Counted from the first letter of the stretch, positions 8,047 to 16,030 are shown. The stretch is DNA of 64,000 nt from Microbacterium sp. MYb62 (GCF_002979475.1 NZ_PCOY01000001.1:1-64000); one strand, 5' to 3'. The notes: generated by a model not told the origin, from the letters alone. A program made the numbers and translations.

Positions 8047-8512
8047 CCAACAGTCGCGGGCCGACGATTCTGCGCGTGAATCCCCTGCGCCGCACGACGC
8101 CGAGTCGGTCTCGAAGTCGCTGCAGCTCCTCGACGACGCAGCGACAGAGCAGGGGCGAGACTGGAAGCTAATCGATGCCCTTCTGGTCACTTTGGCAGCG
8201 TTCCCCGCTGGTAGCAGAGTAGACGTACTCGCGCCCCACGATCCAAGAGATCCGACGCGACGGCTACGCCCTGAGTTCAGGGCACGTATGGACGCTGTCG
8301 CAGATTCTCTGAGTGATGACGAGGCTGCCTTGTTTCTCGGTGTCGGCACGCGTCAGTGGACACCTGACGAGGTTGAGCGATTCATGACTGAGACGGAGCC
8401 GACATTGAAGATGCGTGATGAGCCGATCACGCCGTGGCCCTGGCTGATCCTCGGGCTGGATTCGACGAGCGCGCCAGCCCTCATCCGGAAGGCCGCAGAG
8501 AACGATGAGTGA
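8030..8512 (+). CDS. Hypothetical protein of unknown island operon
   Basis: A 160-residue acidic protein with no family I recognise. Middle residues LLDDAATEQGRDWKLIDALLVTLAAFPAGSRVDVLAP and LSDDEAALFLGVGTRQWTPDEVERFMTE are predicted helices; the second could be a small helical domain. No signal peptide or transmembrane segment is seen. ATG 8030 overlaps the upstream gene by 17 bases, and its stop overlaps the next ATG by eight bases. The upstream part of the frame (from 8000) is not needed. Confidence 0.55.
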   Translation: MTSDGNQQSRADDSARESPAPHDAESVSKSLQLLDDAATEQGRDWKLIDALLVTLAAFPAGSRVDVLAPHDPRDPTRRLRPEFRARMDAVADSLSDDEAALFLGVGTRQWTPDEVERFMTETEPTLKMRDEPITPWPWLILGLDSTSAPALIRKAAENDE

Positions 8513-9053
8513 GCGAAAGCTGACACCAGCACAGGTGAAACAGGCCCTCGCAGCCATCGAGAAGGGACATCAACTTGAAGGCCACCGGCCGAGTGCGAGT
8601 GCTCTCGACCGTGCTCGGCGCATTCTCGCGGGCGAGCTCAACCCTGAGGACGCCGAAGCGGAGATGCGAGACGCGCTCCGAGAGGTGATCGCGGGCGAAC
8701 AGGAAATCCTACGCACGGCAGACAGCCGCGCGCTCGTCGGACGACTGATAGAGGTCCTGGGCCCGACACTTGTGTCCACCCTCGCGGGCTCGACCGACAC
8801 GCACGCCGCGATGACTTGGGCTACCCCAGACGGCCCGAAACCCAACATGGAAGCGCTCACGCGGCTCCGGTGTGCGGCGGACGCGTGGCGGGCGATCAGC
8901 GAAGTGGAAGGCGATGACATCGCCAGAGCCTGGTTCATTGGAGGGAATTCGTGGCTCAGCGAGGATGCACCCGTCACGGCAATACGAGAAGGTCGATTCA
9001 CCGAGGTAACGACCGCCGTCACAGCATGCGTGGAGGATACGTTCAGCGGGTAG
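8505..9053 (+). CDS. Antitoxin-like protein (VbhA-like N-terminus, Xre/MbcA-like C-terminus)
   Basis: 182 residues. The N-terminus (LTPAQVKQALAAIEKGHQLEGH, then LDRARRILAGELNPEDAEAEM) resembles the short helical VbhA-type antitoxin motif, in which an RxxxGEL/I segment is followed by an acidic helix. The C-terminus (ARAWFIGGNSWLSEDAPVTAIREG, then EVTTAVTACVE) matches the pattern of C-terminal domains in Xre/MbcA-type antitoxins, W-x(3-4)-N-x-x-L-x(4)-P-x-x-A-x-x-EG. No Fic, RES or ADP-ribosyltransferase toxin is adjacent, so a classical toxin-antitoxin pair cannot be claimed. It is the last gene of the operon, and a GC-rich hairpin follows it. Confidence 0.5.
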   Translation: MSERKLTPAQVKQALAAIEKGHQLEGHRPSASALDRARRILAGELNPEDAEAEMRDALREVIAGEQEILRTADSRALVGRLIEVLGPTLVSTLAGSTDTHAAMTWATPDGPKPNMEALTRLRCAADAWRAISEVEGDDIARAWFIGGNSWLSEDAPVTAIREGRFTEVTTAVTACVEDTFSG

Positions 9054-9070
9054 CCCAGCGCGCTCCAGTG

Positions 9071-9089
9071 GTGCGGGGCTACGCCCCAC
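9071..9089. terminator. Hairpin between convergent genes
   Basis: GTGCGGGGC and GCCCCAC can pair, with one bulged base and a three-base loop, just after the stop of the operon gene and before the convergent DUF4365-type gene. There is no U-tract, as is common in actinobacteria. Confidence 0.4.
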
Positions 9090-9091
9090 TA

Positions 9092-9133
9092 ACCTCAGAC
9101 CTCAGACCTCAGACCTCAGAACTCAGAACTCAG
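9092..9133. repeat. Tandem heptamer repeat (six units)
   Basis: Four copies of ACCTCAG are followed by two copies of AACTCAG, 42 bases in all. The array overlaps the 3' end of the minus-strand gene and contains its stop codon. On the minus strand every unit contains TGA (CTGAGTT or CTGAGGT). Such short arrays can change length by slippage. Confidence 0.85.
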
Positions 9134-10925
9134 CGAGTGATGATCGCGGCGGGTGGAGATACCAGATCGGCCATGCCTCCATCATCGCCAGCCGTTCGGG
9201 TTCGAGCTGCTTCTCCAAGTGAGCCACCTCGCCGGCGTCGTCGAGAAGAAGCGCGCAGGCGATCTCAAACTCGAGTGACTGTGAATCGCCGACCCGGGCC
9301 TGTTGCCGCTTCATCTCCCTGATGGCTGCAAGGTCGTCCGAGGTGAGTGAGCCTGTCCGCCAGAGGATCTGATACCTGTTCAGGTGGTGCCGGTCAAGAT
9401 CCCTCTCCTGCGCGATCAACCAGTCGTTGAGGTGTTGCGCCGCGGCTAGGAGCACTCCCTTTCGGGAACCCGCGCCGTCGGCCGCGGAGATGAGCGCGAT
9501 TACTCGGAGATTCGCGAGGTGCAAGGTTGTGGGCTGATCGATCAGCGCTTCGTACGCGTTCACCATCGCGCTCAGGCGCAAGTTCAGAACAGTGGCGAAA
9601 TACTCGTCCTCGACGGTGTCGTAGACGGTGACGGGGACGCCAGCGCGCGAAGGATCGTCCTCGTCGTCGTAGCGGTACACGTGAGGCGCGGCCGAGTCGA
9701 ACGGATCCACGAGACGCCAACGCCCCTCCGTAGACCCTGGCACGAGGAGGAACATCAGATGCCACTCGGCGATGGGAACCACGAACCGGCTGATCTCCCC
9801 CGTCTTGTTAGTGGGCTCCTCGCCGTCGATGAGTGATCGGGAGACGTTTATCAGCTCTCGCAGCTGCGAATCCGAGACGTCCTCGAGGTTGATCAAAGTC
9901 GTATCGACATCGAGCAGAGTGAACAGTTCCTGCAGCCGTCGCATGAAGCGCAGCTGACGCTCGAGCGAGTCGTCCTCGTCCTCGTCTTCCATGTCGTAGG
10001 TGGACTCTCGCCCGTCGAGCTCGATGCTCCGAGTGGTCTTCACAGCCGAGAAGAACTCGAGCGCTTTCAGCTCGTCAGCGAAGTTCCCTGCGAGGGTGAG
10101 AGTGAAAGAGCTGGTCTGAAGACCCGCCTCCGCCTTGAAAATAATCGTCAGACCGCCGGCAAGTGCGACCGCAACCCGAGACGAGTCCAGCCTTCTCACC
10201 AAGCACTCGTCGTAGGCGATGTCACCGCAGCGGATCTGGAAGGCCGCACGCTTCTGGGCGTACTCGGCAGGAAGGATCTCGAGACGACCGCCAAGGGGCA
10301 CCTGCATGCCGCCGGTCGTCGTCATCTCAAGCGCGACGTCCAGACGGCTCGAATCCAACGTCACAGGGACGTCGAAGCTGAGGTCACTCACGGAGTGCAC
10401 GGTGAGGGACGCGATCTCGTCAAACAGGGCCGGATCGAAACCCATCGACGCGTTCTGCCGCCTCGTGTTCAATGCCAAAGCCACAACCGCCTCAAGCTTG
10501 GCCGGATCGGTCGTCAGGGTAGTGAGCGGAACCGAGACTGTTTTCTGATCCGGATCCGCGTTCGCGAGAACACCCTGGATCCCGAACGGGGACAGCACCG
10601 CATAGTAGGCCGTTCTCTTCAACGTCTTCGGGTGGATCGCCACCACGAAGTAGAGCACACCGGCGTTGGACTGAAAGGCGACCAGGTCGGTCCGCGCGAC
10701 AGGAAACGACGCAAGTAGTCCCTTGTTCCTGCGCCCCTTGACCTGCACGTCGACGCGACCCCGCCAGTCGGCCTTGCTACGACCGAGACCCTCATACACG
10801 TCGATGTGCCCGTCGGTGAATGGGGTCTTGTCGTTCGACGCAATCTGGGCTGCAAGGTGGGGGCACCGCGCGACAAGATCGGTGATCTTCGATACCGCTA
10901 GGAGCTCGACGTCTGCCACGGACAC
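9123..10925 (-). CDS. DUF4365-type nuclease-like protein with a long C-terminal region
   Basis: A 600-residue protein standing alone on the minus strand. The N-terminal ~150 residues fit the DUF4365 pattern, a restriction-endonuclease-like fold: helix ELLAVSKITDLVARCPHLA, then acidic residues at ~38 and ~42 (FTDGHIDVYEG), and GRVDVQVKGR with the Q-x-K catalytic signature at ~61-63, followed by FPVARTDLVAFQSNAGVLYFVV. Middle and C-terminal regions (residues ~200-600) form alternating strands and helices with an acidic patch near residue 320; I do not recognise them. Family knowledge suggests DNA or RNA cleavage, and the island context suggests phage defence; both are inference. GTG 10925 is the farthest start; another GTG two codons later is possible. 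The 3' end lies inside a heptamer array. Confidence 0.65.
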   Translation of the reverse strand: MSVADVELLAVSKITDLVARCPHLAAQIASNDKTPFTDGHIDVYEGLGRSKADWRGRVDVQVKGRRNKGLLASFPVARTDLVAFQSNAGVLYFVVAIHPKTLKRTAYYAVLSPFGIQGVLANADPDQKTVSVPLTTLTTDPAKLEAVVALALNTRRQNASMGFDPALFDEIASLTVHSVSDLSFDVPVTLDSSRLDVALEMTTTGGMQVPLGGRLEILPAEYAQKRAAFQIRCGDIAYDECLVRRLDSSRVAVALAGGLTIIFKAEAGLQTSSFTLTLAGNFADELKALEFFSAVKTTRSIELDGRESTYDMEDEDEDDSLERQLRFMRRLQELFTLLDVDTTLINLEDVSDSQLRELINVSRSLIDGEEPTNKTGEISRFVVPIAEWHLMFLLVPGSTEGRWRLVDPFDSAAPHVYRYDDEDDPSRAGVPVTVYDTVEDEYFATVLNLRLSAMVNAYEALIDQPTTLHLANLRVIALISAADGAGSRKGVLLAAAQHLNDWLIAQERDLDRHHLNRYQILWRTGSLTSDDLAAIREMKRQQARVGDSQSLEFEIACALLLDDAGEVAHLEKQLEPERLAMMEAWPIWYLHPPRSSLAEF

Positions 10926-11009
10926 ATCATCCCAGGTCGCGAGCGTCGGCGGCCGGCGCAGCGCTCGTCCGGCGAGTCTCGGGTCCTACCTCCAGCATCC
11001 CTTCGGCGC

Positions 11010-11585
11010 TCAGCTCTCTGCGAGCAATTCGATGGGTCGTTCCTCGCGATGACCAGCTGCACTTTGCCAGCTGATACTGCCAAACGTGGGGTGCCTCCGC
11101 ATGACTGCCTGAGCGACTGGACCTCTCATCTCAGTGTCTTCGAGAATCGCATCGGCGTCAGCGCCCGCGGGGACGTCACCGAGGTGGAACGTGGCATCTC
11201 CATCGGGCGTCAGGACCTTCAGGACCGCGTCGTACGCATCAGTGCTTCCGAGGTTCGACATCCGGAGCGTGGGAGCTTGGTCATTGCAGATGTCCATCGG
11301 CCACTCTCCTCCCCAGCTCACGTCTCGCCGTTCGCTGTGTAGCGCGTGACGGCGGCGTTCGAGGTCAAGACGCTCCTCCATCGTGTCGCGCGCTGACCGC
11401 GCAATCGCATTGGCCTCATCAAGCAGTTCAGTGCTCCTTCGCTGCGCGGCAACCGCCTCGTCCCGCGCCGACTTGGCCTCCCTCGAATCTGCGAGCGATG
11501 AGCGCGCCTGCACGAACGCCACGACCGTGGCGGCACCTGTCGCGACCAACAGCGCGAAGTTCACGATGAGTATGGCGAGATCCAT
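11010..11585 (-). CDS. Single-pass membrane protein with coiled coil, unknown function
   Basis: 191 residues. Residues 1-24 (MDLAILIVNFALLVATGAATVV) form one transmembrane helix or signal anchor. They are followed by a charged helical stretch (SSLADSREAKSARDEAVAAQRR, then ARDTMEERLDLERRRHALH) that reads as a coiled coil, and then a β-rich domain (DVSWGGEWPMDICNDQ to the C-terminus) likely in the cytoplasm. I recognise no enzyme motif. ATG 11585 begins the hydrophobic segment; the frame extends to 11654 without support. It lies 85 bases upstream of the DUF4365-type gene in the same direction, so the two may be co-transcribed. Confidence 0.65.
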   Translation of the reverse strand: MDLAILIVNFALLVATGAATVVAFVQARSSLADSREAKSARDEAVAAQRRSTELLDEANAIARSARDTMEERLDLERRRHALHSERRDVSWGGEWPMDICNDQAPTLRMSNLGSTDAYDAVLKVLTPDGDATFHLGDVPAGADADAILEDTEMRGPVAQAVMRRHPTFGSISWQSAAGHREERPIELLAES

Positions 11586-11591
11586 GGCGCG

Positions 11592-11620
11592 ATCGTACTG
11601 GACTGCTCGAGTCCAGTACG
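11592..11620 (-). promoter_or_regulatory. Leaderless-type promoter overlapped by an 11-base palindrome
   Basis: On the minus strand TACGAT (11597-11592) lies six bases before the ATG at 11585, fitting a leaderless -10 box. A perfect 11-base inverted repeat (11594-11604 and 11610-11620, five-base spacer) covers most of this hexamer. A regulator bound there would block transcription of the membrane-protein gene. Confidence 0.5.
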
Positions 11621-11982
11621 GGAATCCATACCCATCGCCGGCTGACGGACCCACTCTTCCAGTCAGTTGGCTCTCTCTCGGGTCTCTGCCTGGCCCTTCA
11701 CCGACGATGACTCCTTGGCCGGACTATCGGCGGCCGTTCGGGCTTGAGCGGAATATGAAGCGCTGTTTCCAGCCCCACTTCGCACGCCCCCTGCAACACC
11801 CCTTGGCTCCGGTGGGGTGCGGCGCGTCGATCTAGTAGGCACCGTGGTCCAGGCCGGAGAGGGGGTGACGGTGACGTGGGGCAGAAGATCCGCGAGGGCG
11901 TCGCTGGCAGTGTGGAACACGTGCTCGCTGTCGCCGCCAATGCCCGAACGGGGTGGGGACGCAAGTCACCGCGATCGGTCTG

Positions 11983-12019
11983 CGATCTGCCTGAGTTGCG
12001 TTGGAAGCAACTCAGGCAG
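11983..12019. repeat. att-like repeat, copy 2: perfect inverted core with 7-base spacer
   Basis: Positions 11983-12005 repeat 2883-2905 exactly. CTGCCTGAGTTGC (11987-11999) and GCAACTCAGGCAG (12007-12019) are perfect 13-base inverted arms around a seven-base spacer. This is the architecture of a tyrosine-recombinase core site, with two inverted recombinase-binding arms around a 6-8 base crossover. It lies about 100 bases before the AbiTii gene. Confidence 0.65.
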
Positions 12020-12105
12020 TTAGAAGGATCGCACGCTCAACGTCACCGGTTGGGCTCAATGACCTTCACTGAGCCAAGTTGGGATGAAGTGTTCGTCCGA
12101 TCCGC

Positions 12106-12111
12106 GATACT
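12106..12111 (+). promoter_or_regulatory. Candidate -10 box, AbiTii gene
   Basis: GATACT lies six bases before the GTG start at 12118, matching the leaderless spacing seen elsewhere in the window. No clear -35 is visible. Confidence 0.35.
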
Positions 12112-12117
12112 ACGAAG

Positions 12118-12900
12118 GTGAGCAAAGGACGCCCTCAGGACCTCTTGAAACAGATCGAGCGTGATCTCATCGCGGAGAAACCTCTCGACACCCTTCTGAG
12201 GAAGCTGATCCTGCTCGGCGGGAACGCAGGTTCCCCCGAGCTTCGTCAGTGGGCCGCCACTGAGCTCCGCGGGTACGAGGACGACAACTCCTTGCCGTCG
12301 TACCGCAGAGTGAATGCTCCCCTGCAGATCGACGGAGCTGTTCCGGGTGGAGTCATTCGCCACCAGTCCATTTCGTCGATGGATCTGCCGGACTTCGCGC
12401 GCGCAGAGATCGGTGAACTGGTACCGCTTCGTATGGGCGTCAACGAACTGCACAGCATGGTCAGGAACCACTCGATCGATCACATAGTCAAGCTTCAGCC
12501 ACCGGGGGCCGCTCTTCTCGTGGGATACATGAACCGGGACCGTCAACTGAATGGTCGCATTGACTCTCTGTATTGGAGCGTGTCGACCGTCGCCATCGAG
12601 GGTGTGCTCGACCAGGTTCGCACTCGTCTCGCGGAACTAATAGCCGAACTACGATCTACAACATCCTCGGATCAGGCCTTGCCTACGCCCATGCAAGCCG
12701 CGAATGCGGTGAACCTCGTGCTGAACGGACGCGGTCACCGAGTCAGCATCGCGCAAGCCGCCGGCAACGGGGTGGTCACGCCAGTGCTCGGAGATGATGA
12801 GCCGCGGTTCTGGACCACAGCACGAGTGATCGGAGCGGCTGTCGTGGGCTTGGCAACACTAACCGGGACCGGGATCGCAATCATTCAGTGGCTCTCGTGA
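12118..12900 (+). CDS. AbiTii-domain protein with C-terminal membrane helix
   Basis: 260 residues. The N-terminal ~85 residues match the AbiTii (abortive infection N-terminal) pattern: LLKQIERDLIAEKPLDTLLRKLILLGGNAGSPELRQWAATELRGYEDDNSLPSYRR, with the ELRGY and LPxYR hallmarks. The central ~110 residues are helical (an HSIDHIVKLQPPGAALL segment and a later VRTRLAELIAELR helix). The last ~25 residues (ARVIGAAVVGLATLTGTGIAIIQWL) are one transmembrane segment. AbiTii domains occur in predicted phage-defence loci. I infer a membrane-anchored effector or sensor, but its activity is unknown. GTG 12118 directly follows a leaderless-type promoter. The next gene encodes TrlF, and both lie between att-like copies 2 and 3. 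Confidence 0.75.
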   Translation: MSKGRPQDLLKQIERDLIAEKPLDTLLRKLILLGGNAGSPELRQWAATELRGYEDDNSLPSYRRVNAPLQIDGAVPGGVIRHQSISSMDLPDFARAEIGELVPLRMGVNELHSMVRNHSIDHIVKLQPPGAALLVGYMNRDRQLNGRIDSLYWSVSTVAIEGVLDQVRTRLAELIAELRSTTSSDQALPTPMQAANAVNLVLNGRGHRVSIAQAAGNGVVTPVLGDDEPRFWTTARVIGAAVVGLATLTGTGIAIIQWLS

Positions 12901-13291
12901 CGGTCGGTTGTTGTCCGAGGTTGGGCCTGTTCTCAGTAGTCCCGGTGCCCAGCGTGCGTTGGGGAGATGACGTGAGACGATAGTCCGCGCTGGACATTCC
13001 TCGCCAAGCGAAGCTCCGCCGGGAACTGTATACGCCCATCGCGCCGAGCACGCTCATGACCTCGCGCGCGTGTCTTGGTTGATACGACCACCCCGTTGAT
13101 ATCCACCAGAAACCGACGTCGCTCGCCATTCGCACTCCTTGCGGCAACGCTGCCCGAAAGAGAACCTTGCGCAGAGCGCAAGAACCCATCAGCCCACGCG
13201 TGTCCTTCAATCGAGCGTTGACAACGATGCGAGGATCTATGTGTTCGCATTTGGTTGGGCGGGTGACGGGGGTCACCGATTGGAGAATTCG
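12901..13291. other. Intergenic region upstream of trlF-like gene
   Basis: Neither strand shows a frame with a recognisable domain. The right end contains a small inverted repeat and the ribosome binding site of the next gene. The open frame upstream of 13292 has no homology to PHP proteins and is taken as non-coding. Confidence 0.45.
13262..13277. promoter_or_regulatory. Possible operator before trlF-like gene
   Basis: GGTGAC and GTCACC are inverted copies with four bases between them, 15 bases upstream of the GTG start. A third GGTGACC half-site overlaps the start codon. The arrangement suggests a repressor site; no regulator can be assigned. Confidence 0.3.
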
Positions 13292-16030
13292 GTGACCACA
13301 AGACATGTCAATCATTCTGGCGCGCGATGGTGGAAGGTTGATTTTCACGCCCACAGCCCGGCCTCCTTCGACTTCGGCGCCAGCGAGGGAAAGCCTGCTG
13401 GAGAGGCCACAGCCTTCCGAGACTGGCTGCTTGCATACATGCGCGGCGGAATCGATGCGCTAGTCATCGCCGATCACAATGAGCACAGTGGCATCGACAG
13501 AGCGCGGGCGGAGCTCGATGCCATGCGAGAAGCTGGGGTCGACGGATTCCGTGAAATAGCGCTCCTTGCTGGCGTTGAGCTGACTGTCGATGGTGGCTTC
13601 CACCTGCTTGCGGTCTTCGATGTCGAAACCGAGAGCGAAGTGGTCAACGGCTTACTTCATGTCTCCGGATACGACGGTCAGCGCGGCAGCAGCTTGGCGA
13701 CGACGAAGAAGTCGTTTACCGAGGTGGTGGACGAGATCGTCGGCCGTGGCGGACTCGCCGTACCGGCTCACGCCGACGTCGCGAAGGGCCTTTATCGCCA
13801 CGATGCGCGCACAGTCGCCGCCCTCGAAGCATCTGGCAAGATTTTGGCAGTCGAGGCGGTGACAGAGGAGGGGCGATCACGCTCTGTGAAGGCGGGGTGG
13901 GTCCCGGTGCTCGGCTCCGATGCGCACCATCTGGATGGAGCGTCCTGTCCCGAAGGCGTACAGCCGAAGTTCCCTGGAAGCCACTTCACATGGGTGAAGA
14001 TGGAGACCCCCAACCTCCTTGGCATCCGTTTGGCACTAGCGGACGGGGAACAGTCTGTGGTGCCAGCAACGCAGGATGCCTTTGATCGCAACGACGTTGC
14101 GCATACTGTGATCGAACGCGTCGTGCTGGCGGATGGCGATTCCGAGCACGAGTACGTATTTGGCCCCTGGATGAACGCCGTCATCGGCGGCCGGGGGGTT
14201 GGTAAGTCGACAATCATCGAAGTCGTACGCTTGGCAATGGGGCGTTTCGATGATCTGCCTGACGAGCTTCAGCGAGACGGGGAATGGTTCTCGCCCGCGC
14301 CGCCGGGCAGAGGCGCTTCCCGGTTCTGGAGCGATGACACTCGAATCGAGGTCCACCTGACTCGTCTGAATGAGCGCTATCGCGTTGTGTGGAGTGGAGA
14401 GCGACCAGACATCTCTGTGGTCGAAGTCCTCTCGGAAGGGTCGTGGATCCCTCAAGGGGGCTCGCCACGTGACCGATTTGCGTTGCTCATCAATAGTCAG
14501 AAGCAGATCTATGAGACAGCGCGTGATCCCCAAAGCCTGCTCAGGGCCATCGATGATCAGCCGCAGGTCGGCTTCGCTGCATGGAGGGAGAAGTTTGACG
14601 AGCTTCGCGGTCAGTACAGAACGCAACGCGCTGAAATTCAAGAATTGCAGGTCAAGATCGACTCCGAAAATCGCCTTCGCGGTGAACTCTCGGATGTTCT
14701 AGTCGAGCTTCAGCAGCTGTCGAAACTTCGGGATTCTGACGAAGCAAAGGAACTGGATCAGCTAACTCAGGACGAGCATGAGATGCTCCGCTGGGAGCAA
14801 CTCGCCTCAACATTCGAAGGAGCCCTGGCAAAGCTCATCGGTGAGTTCGACGAACTACAGAGCGATGCCTCAGAAGTTCCGAGCCCAACGGCTTGGGCGG
14901 ACGAACAAAAGCGCCGAGCACAGGTGTCGATGGCATATGAATCGATTGTGCAGGCCCGCCTCGCGCTAGTAACCTCGCGAGAGGTGTGGCATACCGCCCT
15001 CCAAGAGTCGCCCCGCCGAACTCGCATGGAAGAGTTGCGCGAGTTCCTAGTCCCCTCTGCCAGCATTCTCGATACACCGACGGTTTCGTCGGAGGAGGAC
15101 GCGCACGCCGCCAACGCAAGGCTCCTTAAAGAGAAGAACGACCGAGAGGTCAGCCTCGACGAGATCGAGAGAGCGAAAACCCGGCTTGGTCAGCTAGAGG
15201 CAGGATCAGATGCGACGCTATCGCAACTCACCGACCATCGACGCACACTGACCACCGCCCGTCAAGCGATGGCAAAGAGCCTGAGCGGAGACGAACTTAA
15301 GCTTCAGGTGCTCGAGCAATCCGACGATGCGTCTCTGGAGGAGGACCTGCGGCGCTTAGTCCAGAAACCGACTTCATTCGACCCAGTGTTCTCGGAAACT
15401 GGACTTCCAGCGGTTCTCGAGCATCCATACAAGCCGGGGCGAGCGCAGCGCATATCTGAGTTGAAGAGCCTCCTGAAGGAGCTGCGCCACGACGGCGCGA
15501 ACGCGTCTAGCCTCACAGACGCGCTCAGAGCCACGATCGATCAACGCCTGTATGCGCACCTGCGCACGCTGGACGATCACCGATACCAAACCGAAGTTGC
15601 ACTTTGGTTCCCCGAGGATCGTCTCCGGGTTCAATACAAACAGGCCGACTCTGACGTCTTTCGCGAGATCGATGAAGGGTCACCCGGAGAGAAGACCGCA
15701 GCGCTTCTCGCCGTTATCCTGCAGCTCAGCAAGGACCCGCTGATTTTGGATCAGCCAGAGGATGATCTCGACAACAAGTTGATCTACGAGCTTGTCGTAA
15801 CCACTCTCAAGCGAATCAAGAGCGACCGCCAGCTGATCGTCGTCACGCACAACGCCAACGTGGTCGTGAACGCGGATGCTGAGCACGTCACGGTCCTGCG
15901 ACACGGAAAGATTCCACAAGTCGAGACCCGCGGTTCGATCCAATCATCGAGCGTCAAGCAGGCAATCTGTTTGATCATGGAGGGCGGCGAATCGGCCTTC
16001 CAAGCGCGCTACAAGAGGCTGATTGGGTGA
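13292..16030 (+). CDS. TrlF-like protein: PHP domain fused to SMC-type ATPase
   Basis: A 912-residue two-domain protein. Residues ~12-250 are a PHP phosphoesterase domain: KVDFHAHSP (H19, H21), IADHNEHSG, and later VPAHAD and GSDAHH metal ligands. From ~285 an ABC/SMC-like ATPase begins: Walker A GGRGVGKST (about 299-307), a long coiled coil (about 440-700), a signature-like GSPGEKTAALLAVILQL, Walker B LILDQPEDDLDN (about 817-828) and an H-loop VVTHNANV. This architecture is annotated as TrlF family, which occurs in prokaryotic conflict and defence islands. The likely action is nucleic-acid or nucleotide hydrolysis triggered by ATPase sensing; that is inference. GTG 13292 has a good GGAGA site five bases upstream and immediately precedes the PHP domain. 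Confidence 0.82.
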   Translation: MTTRHVNHSGARWWKVDFHAHSPASFDFGASEGKPAGEATAFRDWLLAYMRGGIDALVIADHNEHSGIDRARAELDAMREAGVDGFREIALLAGVELTVDGGFHLLAVFDVETESEVVNGLLHVSGYDGQRGSSLATTKKSFTEVVDEIVGRGGLAVPAHADVAKGLYRHDARTVAALEASGKILAVEAVTEEGRSRSVKAGWVPVLGSDAHHLDGASCPEGVQPKFPGSHFTWVKMETPNLLGIRLALADGEQSVVPATQDAFDRNDVAHTVIERVVLADGDSEHEYVFGPWMNAVIGGRGVGKSTIIEVVRLAMGRFDDLPDELQRDGEWFSPAPPGRGASRFWSDDTRIEVHLTRLNERYRVVWSGERPDISVVEVLSEGSWIPQGGSPRDRFALLINSQKQIYETARDPQSLLRAIDDQPQVGFAAWREKFDELRGQYRTQRAEIQELQVKIDSENRLRGELSDVLVELQQLSKLRDSDEAKELDQLTQDEHEMLRWEQLASTFEGALAKLIGEFDELQSDASEVPSPTAWADEQKRRAQVSMAYESIVQARLALVTSREVWHTALQESPRRTRMEELREFLVPSASILDTPTVSSEEDAHAANARLLKEKNDREVSLDEIERAKTRLGQLEAGSDATLSQLTDHRRTLTTARQAMAKSLSGDELKLQVLEQSDDASLEEDLRRLVQKPTSFDPVFSETGLPAVLEHPYKPGRAQRISELKSLLKELRHDGANASSLTDALRATIDQRLYAHLRTLDDHRYQTEVALWFPEDRLRVQYKQADSDVFREIDEGSPGEKTAALLAVILQLSKDPLILDQPEDDLDNKLIYELVVTTLKRIKSDRQLIVVTHNANVVVNADAEHVTVLRHGKIPQVETRGSIQSSSVKQAICLIMEGGESAFQARYKRLIG

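Larger units (their letters stand above)
11655..12117. other. Intergenic junction between island modules
   Basis: No gene is supported. On the minus strand near 11800-11960 short frames contain plausible coding-like sequence (for example an HVTVTPSPAW run), which might be a decayed gene, but frames are interrupted. The right part contains att-like copy 2, and the promoter of the AbiTii gene follows. Confidence 0.5.

Noticed and set aside
9092..9133. Tandem repeats as a possible CRISPR array
   Set aside because: Units are seven bases without spacers and no cas genes are present, so it is a simple tandem repeat.
11663..11964. Possible gene on the minus strand between island modules
   Set aside because: Frames are short, overlap without a clear start, and show no family motif; at best a decayed remnant.
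12881..13354. A 157-residue minus-strand frame before the TrlF-like gene
   Set aside because: No recognisable domain, and it overlaps the start of the real PHP-domain gene.
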